Shown here in pieces: positions 23,941 to 35,505 of a DNA stretch of 64,000 nt. Source of the DNA: Halichondria panicea (Eukaryota > Porifera > Demospongiae > Suberitida > Halichondriidae); NCBI RefSeq assembly GCF_963675165.1, contig NC_087386.1, forward strand, positions 1,228,931-1,292,930, read 5' to 3'. Position numbers and translations under genes: made by a program. The notes beneath the pieces were generated by a model that saw only the letters and a list, made by a program, of their open reading frames with translations, had not been told where the DNA came from and searched no databases. Numbering within the stretch: the first letter of the stretch is position 1; every line of letters begins with the position of its first letter.

Positions 23941-23953
23941 GTTATTTATAGCC
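23941..23953 (-). promoter_or_regulatory. TATA-like box for the antisense RING gene, copy B
   Basis: Minus-strand ggctataaataac, 76-88 bp before the ATG at 23865, in the same position as in copy A. Confidence 0.45.
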
Positions 23954-26657
23954 GCCATACCTATTCATAGCCATACCATATTTGGTTCACTTTATTGTCG
24001 TCGTATGTAGCATAACCATGATTATATGCACAACTAATCACACTCTCTTTCTGTTTGTTTTTCTGCAGGCAAAGATCGTATGGAAGAGACTGGTGAGTGA
24101 ACTGCTCATGGTAGTGCTATAACAGTCCTGTTATATCATAGCTGTGATCATAAATTATACTCTGTGTATGTGTGTGTGTGTGTGCATTCGCCATGAGAAC
24201 AATGCATTTAGTTTGTGTGTTTTAACTACGATAATTATTATAGTATGTGTACATATAATATTATGTGTTCTATTTAAGTGACTTGATAACTCCTCCCCCA
24301 CACTTGACAGGACTCCAAGCACCAACATCATGGTCATCCTCTGCCTCATGGGAAGACTCACTCGCTGCCCATGAATAAGAGAGCCAGTGAGGGGGGAATC
24401 CCTCGACCCATGGTTATGACCCCGCCCCCTATCCTCACTGGATCATCACTCGGCAAGGTACTAGACTACTGTCCCTTTTCAAGCCTTCATACAGTAATAG
24501 CCGTTCGGGTTTATACTTGTTTCATCATGACCCGTACAACAGTTGATTGAATACACAATTGTGAGTGTGGTATCTAACAGACAGTGTTGGTGCAAGACAC
24601 TGTGCACTAATAGGACCCTCATGAAAACCCACAACGCTGTGGATATTAGTGGCATTCCTTTCGAAGAAATATTATTTATGTATACTAATACCATATCTTT
24701 AACCCCCCCCCCTCCTTGTACAGGTCCACCGCAAGCCTCCCTCAGTGATCCCCTACCACAGACACAAAGAGGGCAAACAAAAACTGGCCGAGATACTCAA
24801 ACTACAAAACTTTGGAGAGCCTAAGACAGGCAATCTTGTCACCCCACCGGGAACACCAAGGTGATCGTCGTCAATGCTATATTATACCGTTCGTTTTTCC
24901 GCTATAATTTCCACCAAAAAAGCATAGCATTCCGTTTTGGTTGAATGTCATTGTGGTATTCCATTTTTTGGTTGCGTGTTGTCAGCGCGTCGTCTAGCTT
25001 ATCACATAGTTTAAAAGCTCACCTAAAAAGAATTCTCCACTTGGTAATGGTCATCAGTGTACACAGTTATGCTATTTAACTGGAAGATGTTGAGTTTATT
25101 CCCCTCTTTTCCCTTTAGGTCTGTTGCCAGTGGCGACCAGTCAGAACGAGTATCGCTTGACAGCAGGGGCTCAACAGACATCAGCATACAGTCTGGGGAG
25201 GTCGCCATTGGAAACCTTATAGACATCTCATCATCACCAACCTGTGAGTGCATAATGCAATAGCAGTAGCAGTACCTTTTGAAAGCCTTGCTAAAATCCA
25301 ATTATGTGTCGTTCTGCTGTAGAATTGCACAATTGCATTCTTAGCTATTTTTCTTAGCCAATTTAAAGCAGTCCTTATATCAATAGAGGGTTTTTCTTTA
25401 TTAGGAGTGTCCAATAATTATGTTTGGAATATCCACTGTAGCTAGTCTATCTACTCAGTGCTCATATCTTGTTACTCTCCCCTCTCAGCTGTGCTTCTGC
25501 CCCAGTCTGACACTGACTCAGTATCCTCGGCCAGCACCAGTGATAATGACATCCCCATCATCATCAATTCACAGCCACATTGGGAGACCTTTGATGATCT
25601 GGACACACAATGCCCACCACCGCCACCTCCCCGGGAAGAACTGCAAAAGCCACTGGAGACACCAGAAATAAGTCTGGAGCAATCAACCACTCCTGTCAAT
25701 CTGCTGTCAGAGTCTCTAGGCAGTAATAATCCTTTCGGTGATTTCGATTATGAGGCTTCCCCTGACGGTCCTCAGATTCAGTCAGAATTGATTTTTAACT
25801 TGACAGAGTCGAACCTCGATAATGGGAAAGCAAGGACTGGGGAAATAGACCGGCAAGGCGGACCCTCACCGTTTGAGTCGCTTCATTTGGGTGCAAGACC
25901 CGTGTCCCCATTCGACGATTTCAGCTCCTCTGTTGCTCAGGCCCTCATGACCAATTCTCAAACATTTGAAGACCCCTCAGCAGTCAACGCTCTAATAAAC
26001 ACAAGCCAAGATCTGTCGACAGTTATCGAAGAAGATGAAAACAATCTGATTCTTTCGAATGCATCGGCTCTGATTGAAACCCAGTCCCCTGAGTTACCAC
26101 AACCTCTTATTCCCACTACCACAACAGCAGCCACTACACAAGATATTACAACAGACCTGATACGCAGTCAAGCAGAGACAAACCTACATGTACGAAAGGG
26201 CAGTGCTCCTGGAATGAGTTCAGCCATTGCTAGCCCCTACGGCTATAATCGTGGATCCTCCAATTCTCCCAATTTCCAAATGCAGGCTTCTGGTATACAG
26301 GGCACACACACACAGTACTCTAATCCATTCTACAACTATGGATACCAACACATGACCTACAGTAGCAAAGACTTGAAGAGACCCGCTGGACCAAGATCTC
26401 CGAAGTTTGCTCAAGATATTCCATTATCCATACCACAAGTACCACTGAACTATCAAAAGAAACGGCTACCACCGCCGCCCAAACCACAGCCTTACTCGAG
26501 AGCACAAGCAACACAGTCGGGAGTGAACAAAGATGATCCTCTGTTGCAAAGATTGTCAAGTATTGGAGAATTTAACCCATTTGAGAATATACTGGGAAAC
26601 GTAGGAATGGAAGATTATGTTAAAAGAAATACAAACAAAGAGACACCTCTAGTATGA

Positions 26658-27997
26658 TAGGACATGCAGCTTTAGTGAGTGGAGTGATTTGCATTTTCAA
26701 CCTTTTTATTGCTCGTGTATTCGTCGTGTGGTGCATAGTTCGTGTTTTCCTTCAATGATGTTATTATTAGGCCTGTTAAGATGCAAACATGTTTCTGATC
26801 AACTGCCCGCCTATATATATTAGGCCCCATGACATGTTTCTTAACCCAGCTACCACATTAATTGGTGTGTGCATTTTCTACTGCATTCTAATTTTCTACA
26901 ACCCGCGTCTTTACCTCAAGGACGCAACTGTCATGGATATTAGGCTTGGGCAAATTATGCTAGACTCTATAGATCTAGTATACATGTATAATTTTTGGGG
27001 TTGAGCATAACATAATTTGACCCTCAGAGCCTGGTAGACCTAATTTCACTAATCTTGGTTCTCTATCTTAGCTATAGATATCTATTTACTGTACTGTGTC
27101 TGTAAACACTAGCCACTAATATACTAGGCGCAGGCTTGGAGGAGTATATTCTCTTTTGCAAAACTCAGCACTAGAGGATTATATTTCACTTTCTGTAATG
27201 CTCAATACATAAATAAATTGTCATTTTAGAATGTCTTTAAACAATGAGGAATAATAGGCTGGCTTTTTGACAATAGTCAAGAATAATAATAGGTAAATAG
27301 CATAATTTGTGAAGGCCTATTAAATCATGGAATGTGACGACACCATGGTGTCATGTTGTATTTATAGCAGAGGAGGTACGACACGTAGGAGCAATATTAG
27401 GGTATTATATAACAATCATGCATGTGCGGCGATTATTGTGAGTCAGCAAAATTATGTGAACATTATGGTCTTTTCCCCTCTATAGCTAATTATTATAATG
27501 TCATTGAAGTCATAAATAATATTTTCTTAGCAGATTATAATATTATAGTATAATTATAGTAACAAAAGATTATCTCTTGTTGTATAGTAGTCTAATAACT
27601 GAAGATTCAACACTTTAATATATAGTGTTGATATAGAATCGATGTAAAGGAGGTAATTAAAGAAGAAAACACGTTCAGCCAGACAGCAGCAGAGGACCGT
27701 TGCATATTTGCACAAAACTGACCAGCATAATGATCATGATCTAACCTATTATGCTGGCATAATTTGGCAGGGCCTAGCTGGTACTATACATGCACTGGTA
27801 TAGGTACTGATATATATGTACAATAATTTTTTGTTAAAGGAAGCTAGGCATAATTATGCATCATGCACTCATTAAGCCACTTGGTATAACATAATACTGC
27901 AATGAAGCTAAAATTATTGCAGAGATATAGTACTTCAACTCGGTCTCTTGAAAATTCACATGACATTTTACAGCTAAAAATGTTCGAGTGCAACTGG
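26658..27997. other. 3' flank of DENND1 copy B and spacer
   Basis: Near-copy of 15245-16604 with small indels around 27480-27620. No gene is seen other than the probable 3' UTR. Confidence 0.6.
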
Positions 27998-28390
27998 TTA
28001 GTCAAAATAACCTACAATTTGTACAGCTAGTGGAGTCTTTGAGAGTTTGGTTCCAAATATGACAACCGCTCCGTGATTATTGTATGGCATAGGAGCGGTC
28101 TTCACATAGAATTTGACAGGTCGAGAAGGGTCCAACTTGATATTGATATTGCACTGCAAAATAGGATTTACTTGATTATTACCAATTCCAGCAAGTACTC
28201 CAATTAAATGGTCTGTTCCATTCTCAACAACATGTACTTCAACGAGACAGTCAAAATAACGATTGGAACCCAAACTGTCCAAGCAGAGCATTGCACTTGA
28301 CAAATGTATCTGTCTAGGGAATGTCACAGTGCACGGTTGATCTTTTATCAGTCGAATATCTATATAATGGTGCCAGGTAAAAAGAAACAT
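27998..28390 (-). CDS. Nucleoplasmin-like (NPL) domain protein, copy B
   Basis: A 130-aa frame identical to copy A (16605-16997) except for a conservative change (VKFYVKTAP instead of VNFYVKTAP). The same open frame and start context are kept. The beta-barrel motif order (IHLSSAMLCLD ... VQIVGYFD) and the caveats are as for copy A. It lies inside the left arm of the large inverted repeat. Confidence 0.5.
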   Translation of the reverse strand: MFLFTWHHYIDIRLIKDQPCTVTFPRQIHLSSAMLCLDSLGSNRYFDCLVEVHVVENGTDHLIGVLAGIGNNQVNPILQCNINIKLDPSRPVKFYVKTAPMPYNNHGAVVIFGTKLSKTPLAVQIVGYFD

Positions 28391-28917
28391 GATAATATTA
28401 TTTATAATTAGATTAGCTACGTATAATTATTGTAAGCTGATTATTTCCAGGCACTAAATTTTCATGGATACCGGAAGTAAACCATGATTCTCAAATTTTC
28501 GAGGTTCGAGGGGTAAATCTGCAAAAACTGCAAAAATGTAGTGCCTCGAAAATAACCTGCTATACGATATATCAGGAGTTCATAAAGAGGAGTCCAACTA
28601 TAGCAGTTGTACAAACCACGTTTCAGTACAAGTACGTATGTCATAACTGTCAAAACACATCAGTGTGTGCGTAGGTGTATAGTGGTTATATTAGCTATTA
28701 GCACACGCGCAAGCAGGAGCACATGAGGAGATGGAGCGTATTACTAGCATAGTTCTGGATTCACTAGCATCTAACCACATTTTTCCTTGTTTGTAATGTG
28801 CTAAGTGCTCTGTACAATGTGTTAATTGCTGAGCGGGAAGCGAGGCGAATAATCGTGCTTGTTGTATTTCTACCTGAATAATTATACAATGGTTTTGATG
28901 CAGATGTTCTGCGTGAT

Positions 28918-28968
28918 AGTATATCATTGTTCTCACTATAGGCTATAGTGAGAGCACAATGATATACA
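28918..28968. repeat. Short near-perfect palindrome
   Basis: tatatcattgttctcactat is followed by its near-complement (ctatagtgagagcacaatga, then tata), giving arms of about 20 bp with almost no loop. The inverted copy is at about 43318-43366. Confidence 0.75.
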
Positions 28969-29413
28969 TTGTATAAAGTAGAGTGTGATCAGGTCCTCTG
29001 CTCCTCTGCTGGTGATGGTTGTAACTTGAGTCACTTTAGAATAAAATTACATAGAGCATGCTGTCCTGTATAGAGCATGCTGTTACAGTACACATGCCCA
29101 GGAAACTTGGATATCTGCATGAAGGTGTGGTCTCCATGCAATCCGCAGTATATAAAAGCTCTTGCGTTTACTGAGCATATACGATGTTATCCAAGGTGGT
29201 GCATGCGCAAGCAGTCGATACCCATCTTCAGTGCGGCCTGAAATCGAGGCTAACGGGTGACAGGTGGCCGGGCCACGCCCATGCAGTTACTTCTATCCTT
29301 GATCAAGCCATAGTAGATAGAATCCTGTTTCTATTAAGATCCCATTAAGCTCCCCTCTTCTAAATTCGTTCATTGTCAACAATTGCAAATGCAATTTTAT
29401 TTCGCAACATAAT

Positions 29414-29882
29414 AATGCACTTTGACTGCCCCACCTCCCCCCTACCGGGGATAAGTGGGGATTAGTTGGGGATTAGACTTGAAGTTGCTCCCCGGAATTA
29501 GACAGATCACCTGATGCATGCATTGGGTCAAAGGTCAATTAAAGATCACATGATGTCTGCCACACTCTTTCATGCTGAGTACAGTGAGAGCAAAATTTAC
29601 AGTTTATTGATCCTGAGCAATCTCTGCCTTCTTGACTTCACTAGCTCTATAGGAGTATAGCTGTCAATATTTATATAGTAATTCTGACACTTCAAATAAT
29701 CTGTTTATCTTCTCGCTAGAGTGTGATACAGGTCTAATCCCCACATAACCCCCATGTTGTACTAGGGGCTACCAGGGGATTAGACCAAATAACATGCCCA
29801 AAGGTAGGTATTAGATCAGGTGATTGGTCTAATCCCCACCTGTCTGCGTATGGGGGGGGTGGGGCATTAGATTGACAAGTGC
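29414..29882. mobile_element. Short insertion with imperfect terminal inverted repeats
   Basis: The ends are gcactttgactg followed by ccccacc, and ggtggggcattagattgacaagtgc, its imperfect complement. It is flanked by ataat/ataata repeats. The inverted-repeat partner at about 42466 shows the uninterrupted site, so this is an insertion after the inverted duplication (or a precise loss in the partner). The inner sequence has repeated gggattagac/gtctaatcccc motifs. There is no coding capacity. Confidence 0.65.
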
Positions 29883-30299
29883 ATAATAAACACAACACAG
29901 CTTGCAACATTCATTTAATTGGAAACTTACTCCACATTCTTCCGGGAGATTCCATCATGCTAGTCGAGTCTTTTGTTGATGCTGAGCTGTGCTGCATGGC
30001 TGCTAGAGTCTATTTTTTGTCTTGGAGGAGGTTTGCTATATATAGCTTTCCACTCAATATGAAACCTAACCACACACAAAGCCCTATATTGTGTTTGGCA
30101 ACCATATTGGAGTTCCCCCACAAAACCTATCAGGCTTATGTACATTGATTGTGGTGTAGTGATAGGATCTGTAGACATAAACCATGAATGGAACGTGTAT
30201 GTGTTACCGCAGACTCAATGGCGTTACTTTGTGCATGCGCGATATAATAGCATCAGAACGCCTGTACTAGCTATAATTTTATAACAGTGGCCTAATTAA

Positions 30300-30650
30300 G
30301 AAGATAAGAACAGTTTCTTGTGTGACTGCTGCACTAGTAGTGGTTGCAGGGGAGACTAAATTGATGAAACTCAGGGAATTTACAAGGAATAAGGTACATT
30401 ATACTAGCAGGTTCAGAATCATGTTCATTAAGTTGTTAGGATTTAATGCAGGAAAGCCTCTGAAATATGATCCACACTTCAAAGGTCTCATCAATTCAAA
30501 AGCAAGGTGAACACTGCGATCATGCATCATCGCACTGTAATTGTCCTCTCTCTCTCTCTCTCAGACGACCCAAGGACCTCCTCTGTCTAACACTATTGAT
30601 TCATAGCATTCATTATCGGGCTCCTAGCCATCAGAATGTATGGTGAGTGG
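30300..30650 (+). pseudogene. SLC44 5' fragment (exons 1-3), copy C
   Basis: The stretch copies the first three exons of the intact SLC44 gene (58349-58722): the exon 1 equivalent at about 30308-30393 has lost the ATG (gataagaacag instead of acaatgaacag) and has an in-frame stop. Exon 2 (about 30452-30507) still encodes [18 protein letters not shown]. Exon 3 (about 30565-30643) encodes [10 protein letters not shown] and is then disturbed. The copy stops inside intron 3 at about 30697, where DENND1 intron 12 sequence begins. Not functional as a transporter. Confidence 0.85.
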
Positions 30651-30775
30651 CGATGCATTCAAGTGCGTAGTTAATAGTCCCCTTCCTCCCCCTCCCTGGT
30701 GGTGGGGACAAATCGAATAAATGCAACTTGTCATGTCTGTACATGTAGTACGTATTACTATAGGTCTAAAAGGAA

Positions 30776-30965
30776 TACCATATAGCGTGAAATTTTCGAT
30801 ACAGTTAACTTTGTGGAACTGCCTCTAAAAACATTTCGTTGGATTAATTTCGCACTTCTTGGTATGTCAATGCACGTTGCTTTAGCTACATGTATGTTTG
30901 TTGATCAATTTTCGTGTACGATTGCTAACCCTCGAAAACAGCAAAAAATGAAACGCTATACGGTA
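30776..30965. mobile_element. MITE of the TACCGTATAGCG family, copy C
   Basis: The left end is taccatatagcgtgaaatttt and the right end gaaacgctatacggta. About 190 bp. The same insertion is present in unit D at 48090-48279, so it predates the C/D split. It is absent from units A and B. Confidence 0.65.
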
Positions 30966-31486
30966 TGTGCATGTTAACTAAGAAATCATACTCCTTTTGT
31001 TCACTGATTCTGTTTGTATACCAACTGATTTCCATGTACAATGTACATGTATACTGTATCAGGGTGTACCGCGAACATTTATGCCCTTATATCGCATGGC
31101 ATACTGCAAAAAGGCTGCTATTCCGTGAAAATTAAATCTGCAAAAACTTTTCTAACAGACTTTCTATGAAACTTTATATCTGCTATACGGTATTCATGCT
31201 GTGTTAATAGTGACTCGATCCTGTTGTTTGTAGGTACGATACTGACAAGTATAAGGTGAATTTTGAGAAGTTCATCAGCTCACAGTATTATATGTAGTAA
31301 TTAAGTTATTACTTGCAATAATAATAATTATAGTGAAGTCATTATACTCTTTATTCATTTCTCAGAAACTCGGTGGCCAAATAAAAGAAAGTGGACACAA
31401 AATGAGAAAAAAGGTTAATACTAATTATCGCTGTTTGTTCATAATTACATCAATGCTGTTCGTTCTTCCGGAGTACTCAGTCTAAG

Positions 31487-31714
31487 TCACTGTTTCCTGT
31501 CAGAGTCTTTTGGTTCTTTCTCAGAGTCTTTTGGTTCCTTCTCAGCACTAGGCACTCTAGCCGTGTTCCTTTGCTGTGGTGGCATTGGCATGACTACTGG
31601 TATTGGTACTCTATGTCCTGGTGGAGCTCCTGGGTTAGCTTTAGCACGTCGTTCTAACTCTCTGATAGATTCAGAATCTGAGTATAGCGGCAGTTCTTTT
31701 TGTTCTGAAGACAT
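31487..31714 (-). CDS. Antisense small acidic/basic protein in DENND1 intron 14, copy C
   Basis: A 75-aa minus-strand frame begins MSSEQKELPLYSDSESIREL, continues ERRAKANPGAPPGH, has a Pro/Met stretch (PIPVVMPMPPQQRN) and a duplicated tail KEPKDSEKEPKDSDRKQ. It shares the ESIREL...AKANPGAP core and DRKQ end with the copy B gene, and the PSAEKEPKDSEKEPKDS tail with copy D. The function is unknown. Similar frames in four duplicated loci argue for real coding. Confidence 0.55.
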   Translation of the reverse strand: MSSEQKELPLYSDSESIRELERRAKANPGAPPGHRVPIPVVMPMPPQQRNTARVPSAEKEPKDSEKEPKDSDRKQ

Positions 31715-32040
31715 CTTTATGCTCTCGTTGCTATTGATAAGTCTAAGATATCACTCACTCCTTTTATACAGAGTCAGCTCGTCCTTCCCAGTATTTATGA
31801 ATACCCTGATCTTTCATCGTAACTATTTAGTTGATCCTGCACGAACACTTTAGCTGAAGTCATGAACACCAATTTTGTTAAGAGTCTGTGTGGCGTGCTC
31901 GTTTATGAGTTATCTTATCACTTACAATTTAGAATTTAGCTATAAAAATATTGTTCGTAACAAACATTTCAGCAAAAGTCATGAATACATTATTATATTT
32001 ATGCAGTTATTTGCTGCATACACCCCCAAATTCTATATTC

Positions 32041-33105
32041 CTAGTTGTGTACTTGTTCTAAATGATTTTCTAATTCTCGGAGCTCTCCATCCCATCCGCA
32101 GCCATCAGCTCTATTTGTACAGTACACTTTGAACCCATACAACGACCTTTCTAGCCCTTTGTTGTGGAAAGTTTGAAACTCTCTCTCGTTGCAAGTTGGA
32201 CACGGTTTATTGTCTCTTTTGACTCTTCCTATACAGCCTTTACAGAAACTATATCCACAGCACGTAGCTTGATGAGGCACTCGTACGGCAAATAAACACA
32301 CGGGGCATTCCCATTGGGGGAAAGAGTCTGGGGGTTCCTCAACAAAATCACACTCAAAGCCCCCCCTTCGCTCTGGTTGTGGCCTCACTTCTGGGGGTTG
32401 TGCTCTAGGTTGCAGTTGTCTTGGTGTGTCTTGTGGTGGCCCGTGTTGAAGCATTAGTTGTTGCCTGTATTGAAGTATGAGTTGTTGCATAGCTTCAGTT
32501 GAGTGACTTTGGATTTCTTGGTTTCTTGGTTGTGATCGGTTCTGAGGTAGTCCTTGTATCGCTGGCTGACTCGGGCTTTTTGGTTGTTGGTTTTGAAGTA
32601 CATGTAGTCCTTGTATTGCTGCAGCTTCAGTTGAGTGACTCGGATTTTTTAGTTGTTCTTGGTTTTGAAGTACATGTAGTCCTTGTATCGCAGCTTCAGT
32701 TGACTGACTCAGGTTCCTTGGTAGTTGGTATTGGGGTGGGATTGGTTGTTGCAGAGGTTCAATTGGGGGATCTGGAGAGTCCGGATTCGTTGGTAGCGGA
32801 AAGTGGTGAGGAGGCCATCTGCGGTGTGGAGGTGGAAACCATGGTCTATGATGGGGGTGGTGTGGATGTCCACGAGGCCCGTGGGGATGTCTGGGAGGAC
32901 CGTGAGGGTGGTGTGGATGTCCGGGAGGTCCGTGTGGGTGTCCGGGAGGTCCATGTGGGTGTCCGGGAGGACCGTGTGGGTGTCCAGGAGGACCGTGTGG
33001 GTGTCCAGGAGGTCCGTGAGGGTGGTGTGGGTGGTGTGGACCGCGGCGATGATGTCTGTTATGGCGACCTCTACCGCATCTTGGGAAAAACGGAGGATCA
33101 TCCAT
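32041..33105 (-). CDS. Antisense RING/TRAF-like protein with His/Pro/Gly repeats, copy C
   Basis: One open frame of 354 aa. It begins MDDPPFFPRCGRGRHNRHHR, followed by a His/Pro/Gly array built on HPHGPPG (about residues 24-75). The shorter Gln-rich middle has units such as SQSTEAAIQGLHVLQNQ instead of the [12 protein letters not shown] units of A and B. The C-terminus has CPVC...CCGYSFCKGC...CPTC and VYCTNRADGCGWDGELRELENH, ending EQVHN. The RING His is again Tyr. The host DENND1 copy is broken, but this frame is intact. No TATA box is seen at the position used in A and B. Confidence 0.75.
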   Translation of the reverse strand: MDDPPFFPRCGRGRHNRHHRRGPHHPHHPHGPPGHPHGPPGHPHGPPGHPHGPPGHPHGPPGHPHHPHGPPRHPHGPRGHPHHPHHRPWFPPPHRRWPPHHFPLPTNPDSPDPPIEPLQQPIPPQYQLPRNLSQSTEAAIQGLHVLQNQEQLKNPSHSTEAAAIQGLHVLQNQQPKSPSQPAIQGLPQNRSQPRNQEIQSHSTEAMQQLILQYRQQLMLQHGPPQDTPRQLQPRAQPPEVRPQPERRGGFECDFVEEPPDSFPQWECPVCLFAVRVPHQATCCGYSFCKGCIGRVKRDNKPCPTCNEREFQTFHNKGLERSLYGFKVYCTNRADGCGWDGELRELENHLEQVHN

Positions 33106-34530
33106 AACTTCGTAGTAGATTCACAAGTGGCTTCTTTTTTGTCTTGTAGCTTTCTTTGTTTGCTTTTCAGTGTCATGTGATGTTAATGCCATTCATAGCC
33201 ATACCATTGTAATTGCCTCATTGTACACGTGTAAATGAGCTATTAATCACGTCTTATTTCTGTTTTTTGCAGGCAAAGATCGTATGGAAGAAACAGGTAA
33301 GTGAGCTGTTTATGGTAGTGCTTCATAAATTATACTCTGTGTGGTTGTGCGTGAGTGCATGAAAACGCTGCATTTAGTTTATGTGTTTTAACTACAATAT
33401 TATAATGTTATTAGTGTGTGTGTGTGTGTGTACAAAGACTCTCTCGCTGCCCATGAATAAGAGTGCCAGTGAGGGGGAAATCCCTCGACCCATGGTCACG
33501 ATCCCGCCCCCTGTTCTCACTGGATCATTGCTTGGCAAGGTATGTATAGGTACTATAGATTACTGTCCTTTTTCAAGCCTTCAAGCCTTCACACAGTAAT
33601 AGACGTTTGACTTGTTTCATCATGACCCATAATTATAGCAGTTGATCAAGCTTTAAATTAGTACATAATCATAAGTGTGGTAAAAGCTAACAGGAAGTGT
33701 TCCCTATTGGAGCAAAACACTTTGCACTAATAGGACCAACATGAAAATCCACAACGTTGTGGCCTTCCTTTCAAAACAATATTTTCTGATGTAACTACTA
33801 CTACCATATCTTTAACCCCCCCCCCTCCCTGTACAGGTCCACTGCAAGCCTCCCTCAGTGATCCCATATACCACAGACACAAAGAGGGCAAACAGAAACT
33901 GGTGAAGAAGATGAGAACAATCGAATGCATCGGCTCTGATTGAAACCCAGTCCCCTGAGTTACCACAACCTCTTATTCCCACTACCACTACAGCAGCAAC
34001 TACACAAGATATTACAACATAACTGATACGCACTCAAGCAGAGACAAACCTACATGTACGTGCGAAAGGGCAGTGCTCCTGAAATGAGTTCAGCCATTGC
34101 TAGCCCCTACGGCTATAATCGTGGATCCTCCAGTTCTCCCAATTTCCAAATGCAGGCTTCTGGTATACAGGGCACACACACACAGTACTCTAATCCATTC
34201 TACAACCATGGATACCAACACATGACCTACACTAGCAAAGACTTGAAGAGACCCGCTGGACCAAGATCTCCGAAATTTGCTCAAGATATTCCATTATCCA
34301 TACCACAAGTACCACTATACTGTCAAAAGAAACGGCTACCACCGCCACCCAAACCACAGCCCTACTCGAGAGCACAAGCAACACAGTCGGGAGTGAACAA
34401 AGATGATCCTCTGTTGCAAAGATTGCCAAGTATCGGAGAATTTAACCCATTTGAGAATATACTGGGAAACGTAGGAATGGAAGATTATGTTAAAAGAAAT
34501 ACAAACAAAGAGACACCTCTAGTTATGATA

Positions 34531-35505
34531 GGACATGCAGCTTTAGTGAGTGGAGTGATTTGCATTTTCAACCTTTTTATTGCTCGTGTATTCGTCGTGT
34601 GGTGCATAGTTTGTGTTTTCCTTCAATGATGTTATTATTAGGCCTGTTAAGATGCAAACGTGTTTCTGATCAGCTGCCCGCCTATATATATTAGGCCCCA
34701 TGACATGTTTCTTAACCCAGCTACCACATTAATTGGTGTGCATGTTCTACTGCATTCTAATTTTCTGCAACCCACGTCTTTACCTCGAGGACGCAACTGT
34801 CATGGATATTAGGCTTGGGCAAATTATGCTAGACTCTATAGATCTAGTATAATTTTTGGGGTTGAGAATAATAGGGCATAACATAATTTGACCCTCAGAG
34901 CCTAGTAGACCTAATTTCACTAATCTTGGTTCTCTATCTTAGCTATAGATATCTATTTACTGTAAATGTACTGCATGTGTCTGTAAACACTAGCCACTAC
35001 AAGGCGCAGGCTTGGAGGAGTATATTCTCTTTTGCAACAAACTCAGCACTAGAGGATTATATTTCACTTTCTGTAATGCTCAATACAACTACAAATAAAT
35101 TGTCATTAATAGACAATGAGTACACCATAATAGGCTGGGTACACCATAATAGGCTGGCTTTTTGAGAATAGTCAAAAATAATAAATAGGTAAATAGCATA
35201 ATTTGTGAAGGCCTATTAAATCATGGAATCACGTTGTATTTATAGCAGAGGAAGTACGACACTTAGGAGCAATATTAGGGTATTATATAACAATCATGTA
35301 CTGCGATTATTGTGAGTCAGCAAAATTATGTGAACATTATGGTCTTTTCCCCTCTATAATTATAATAATGATTTTGATCATTGAAGTCATAAATAATATT
35401 TTCTTAGCAGTATAATTATAATATTATAGATCTAGTATAATTATAGTAACAAAAGATTATCTCATATAGTAATAACTGAAGATTCAACACTTTAAATTAT
35501 ATTAG
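34531..35505. other. 3' flank of DENND1 copy C
   Basis: Diverged copy of 15245-16220 (3' UTR and AT-rich spacer). Homology to the other units stops at about 35506, just before the NPL gene position, where mobile-element sequence begins. Unit C thus lacks an NPL gene in place. Confidence 0.6.

Larger units (their letters stand above)
17471..26657 (+). pseudogene. DENND1 copy B, lacking exons 1-2 and frameshifted in exon 12
   Basis: Exons 3-19 are all present at 17471-17578, 18089-18266, 18378-18431, 18610-18671, 18778-18826, 19188-19237, 19539-19635, 19804-19989, 20504-20580, 21120-21195, 21456-21505, 21564-21611, 24069-24092, 24311-24457, 24724-24860, 25119-25243 and 25489-26657. The protein is nearly identical to copy A. 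The start exon and exon 2 lie outside the duplicated unit. Exon 12 has lost 79 bp, so joining it to exon 13 gives a stop within seven codons (ALISTR then TGA). Skipping the 50-bp exon 13 would restore the frame. Expression would need a new promoter or splicing from copy A exon 2 or beyond. The last exon remains fully open (NPF, DF and proline motifs kept). It may be a very recent pseudogene or an alternative isoform source. Confidence 0.75.
17051..28442. repeat. Tandem duplicate (unit B) of about 5925-17050
   Basis: Unit B repeats unit A from the middle of DENND1 intron 2 through the NPL gene with only scattered substitutions and small indels. The junction is visible at about 17050: gtaagctgatta followed by a cattgtatatcactgctcag block that matches about 5930. 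At the end of unit B the same gtaagctgatta (about 28431-28442) is followed by unrelated sequence. Length differences lie mostly in microsatellites, minisatellites and intron 14. Confidence 0.9.
27610..30210. repeat. Left arm of a large inverted repeat (partner about 42280-44675)
   Basis: The arm runs from the NPL 3' flank through NPL copy B to the SLC44 5' flank. Markers found reverse-complemented in the partner include gttgatatagaatcgatgta, the NPL frame, the 28918-28968 palindrome, the segment around 29140-29340 and the block 29879-30033. The left arm carries an insertion at about 29414-29882, and about 145 bp at 30040-30185, that are missing from the right arm. Confidence 0.85.
31234..34530 (+). 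pseudogene. DENND1 copy C, decayed 3' half
   Basis: Equivalents of exons 13 (31234-), 14 (31366-31413, intact), 15 (33273-33296, intact), part of 16 (to 33540), part of 17 (about 33836-33900) and part of 19 are present. Defects: the exon 13 donor is destroyed; exon 16 has lost its first half and acceptor; exon 17 has a 2-bp insertion (catatacc for cctacc); a deletion joins exon 17 directly to the middle of exon 19; exon 19 has a stop (aacataactg) and one extra base at the end. The tail frame 34054-34629 still reads well ([33 protein letters not shown]). No DENN domain exons are present. Confidence 0.88.
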
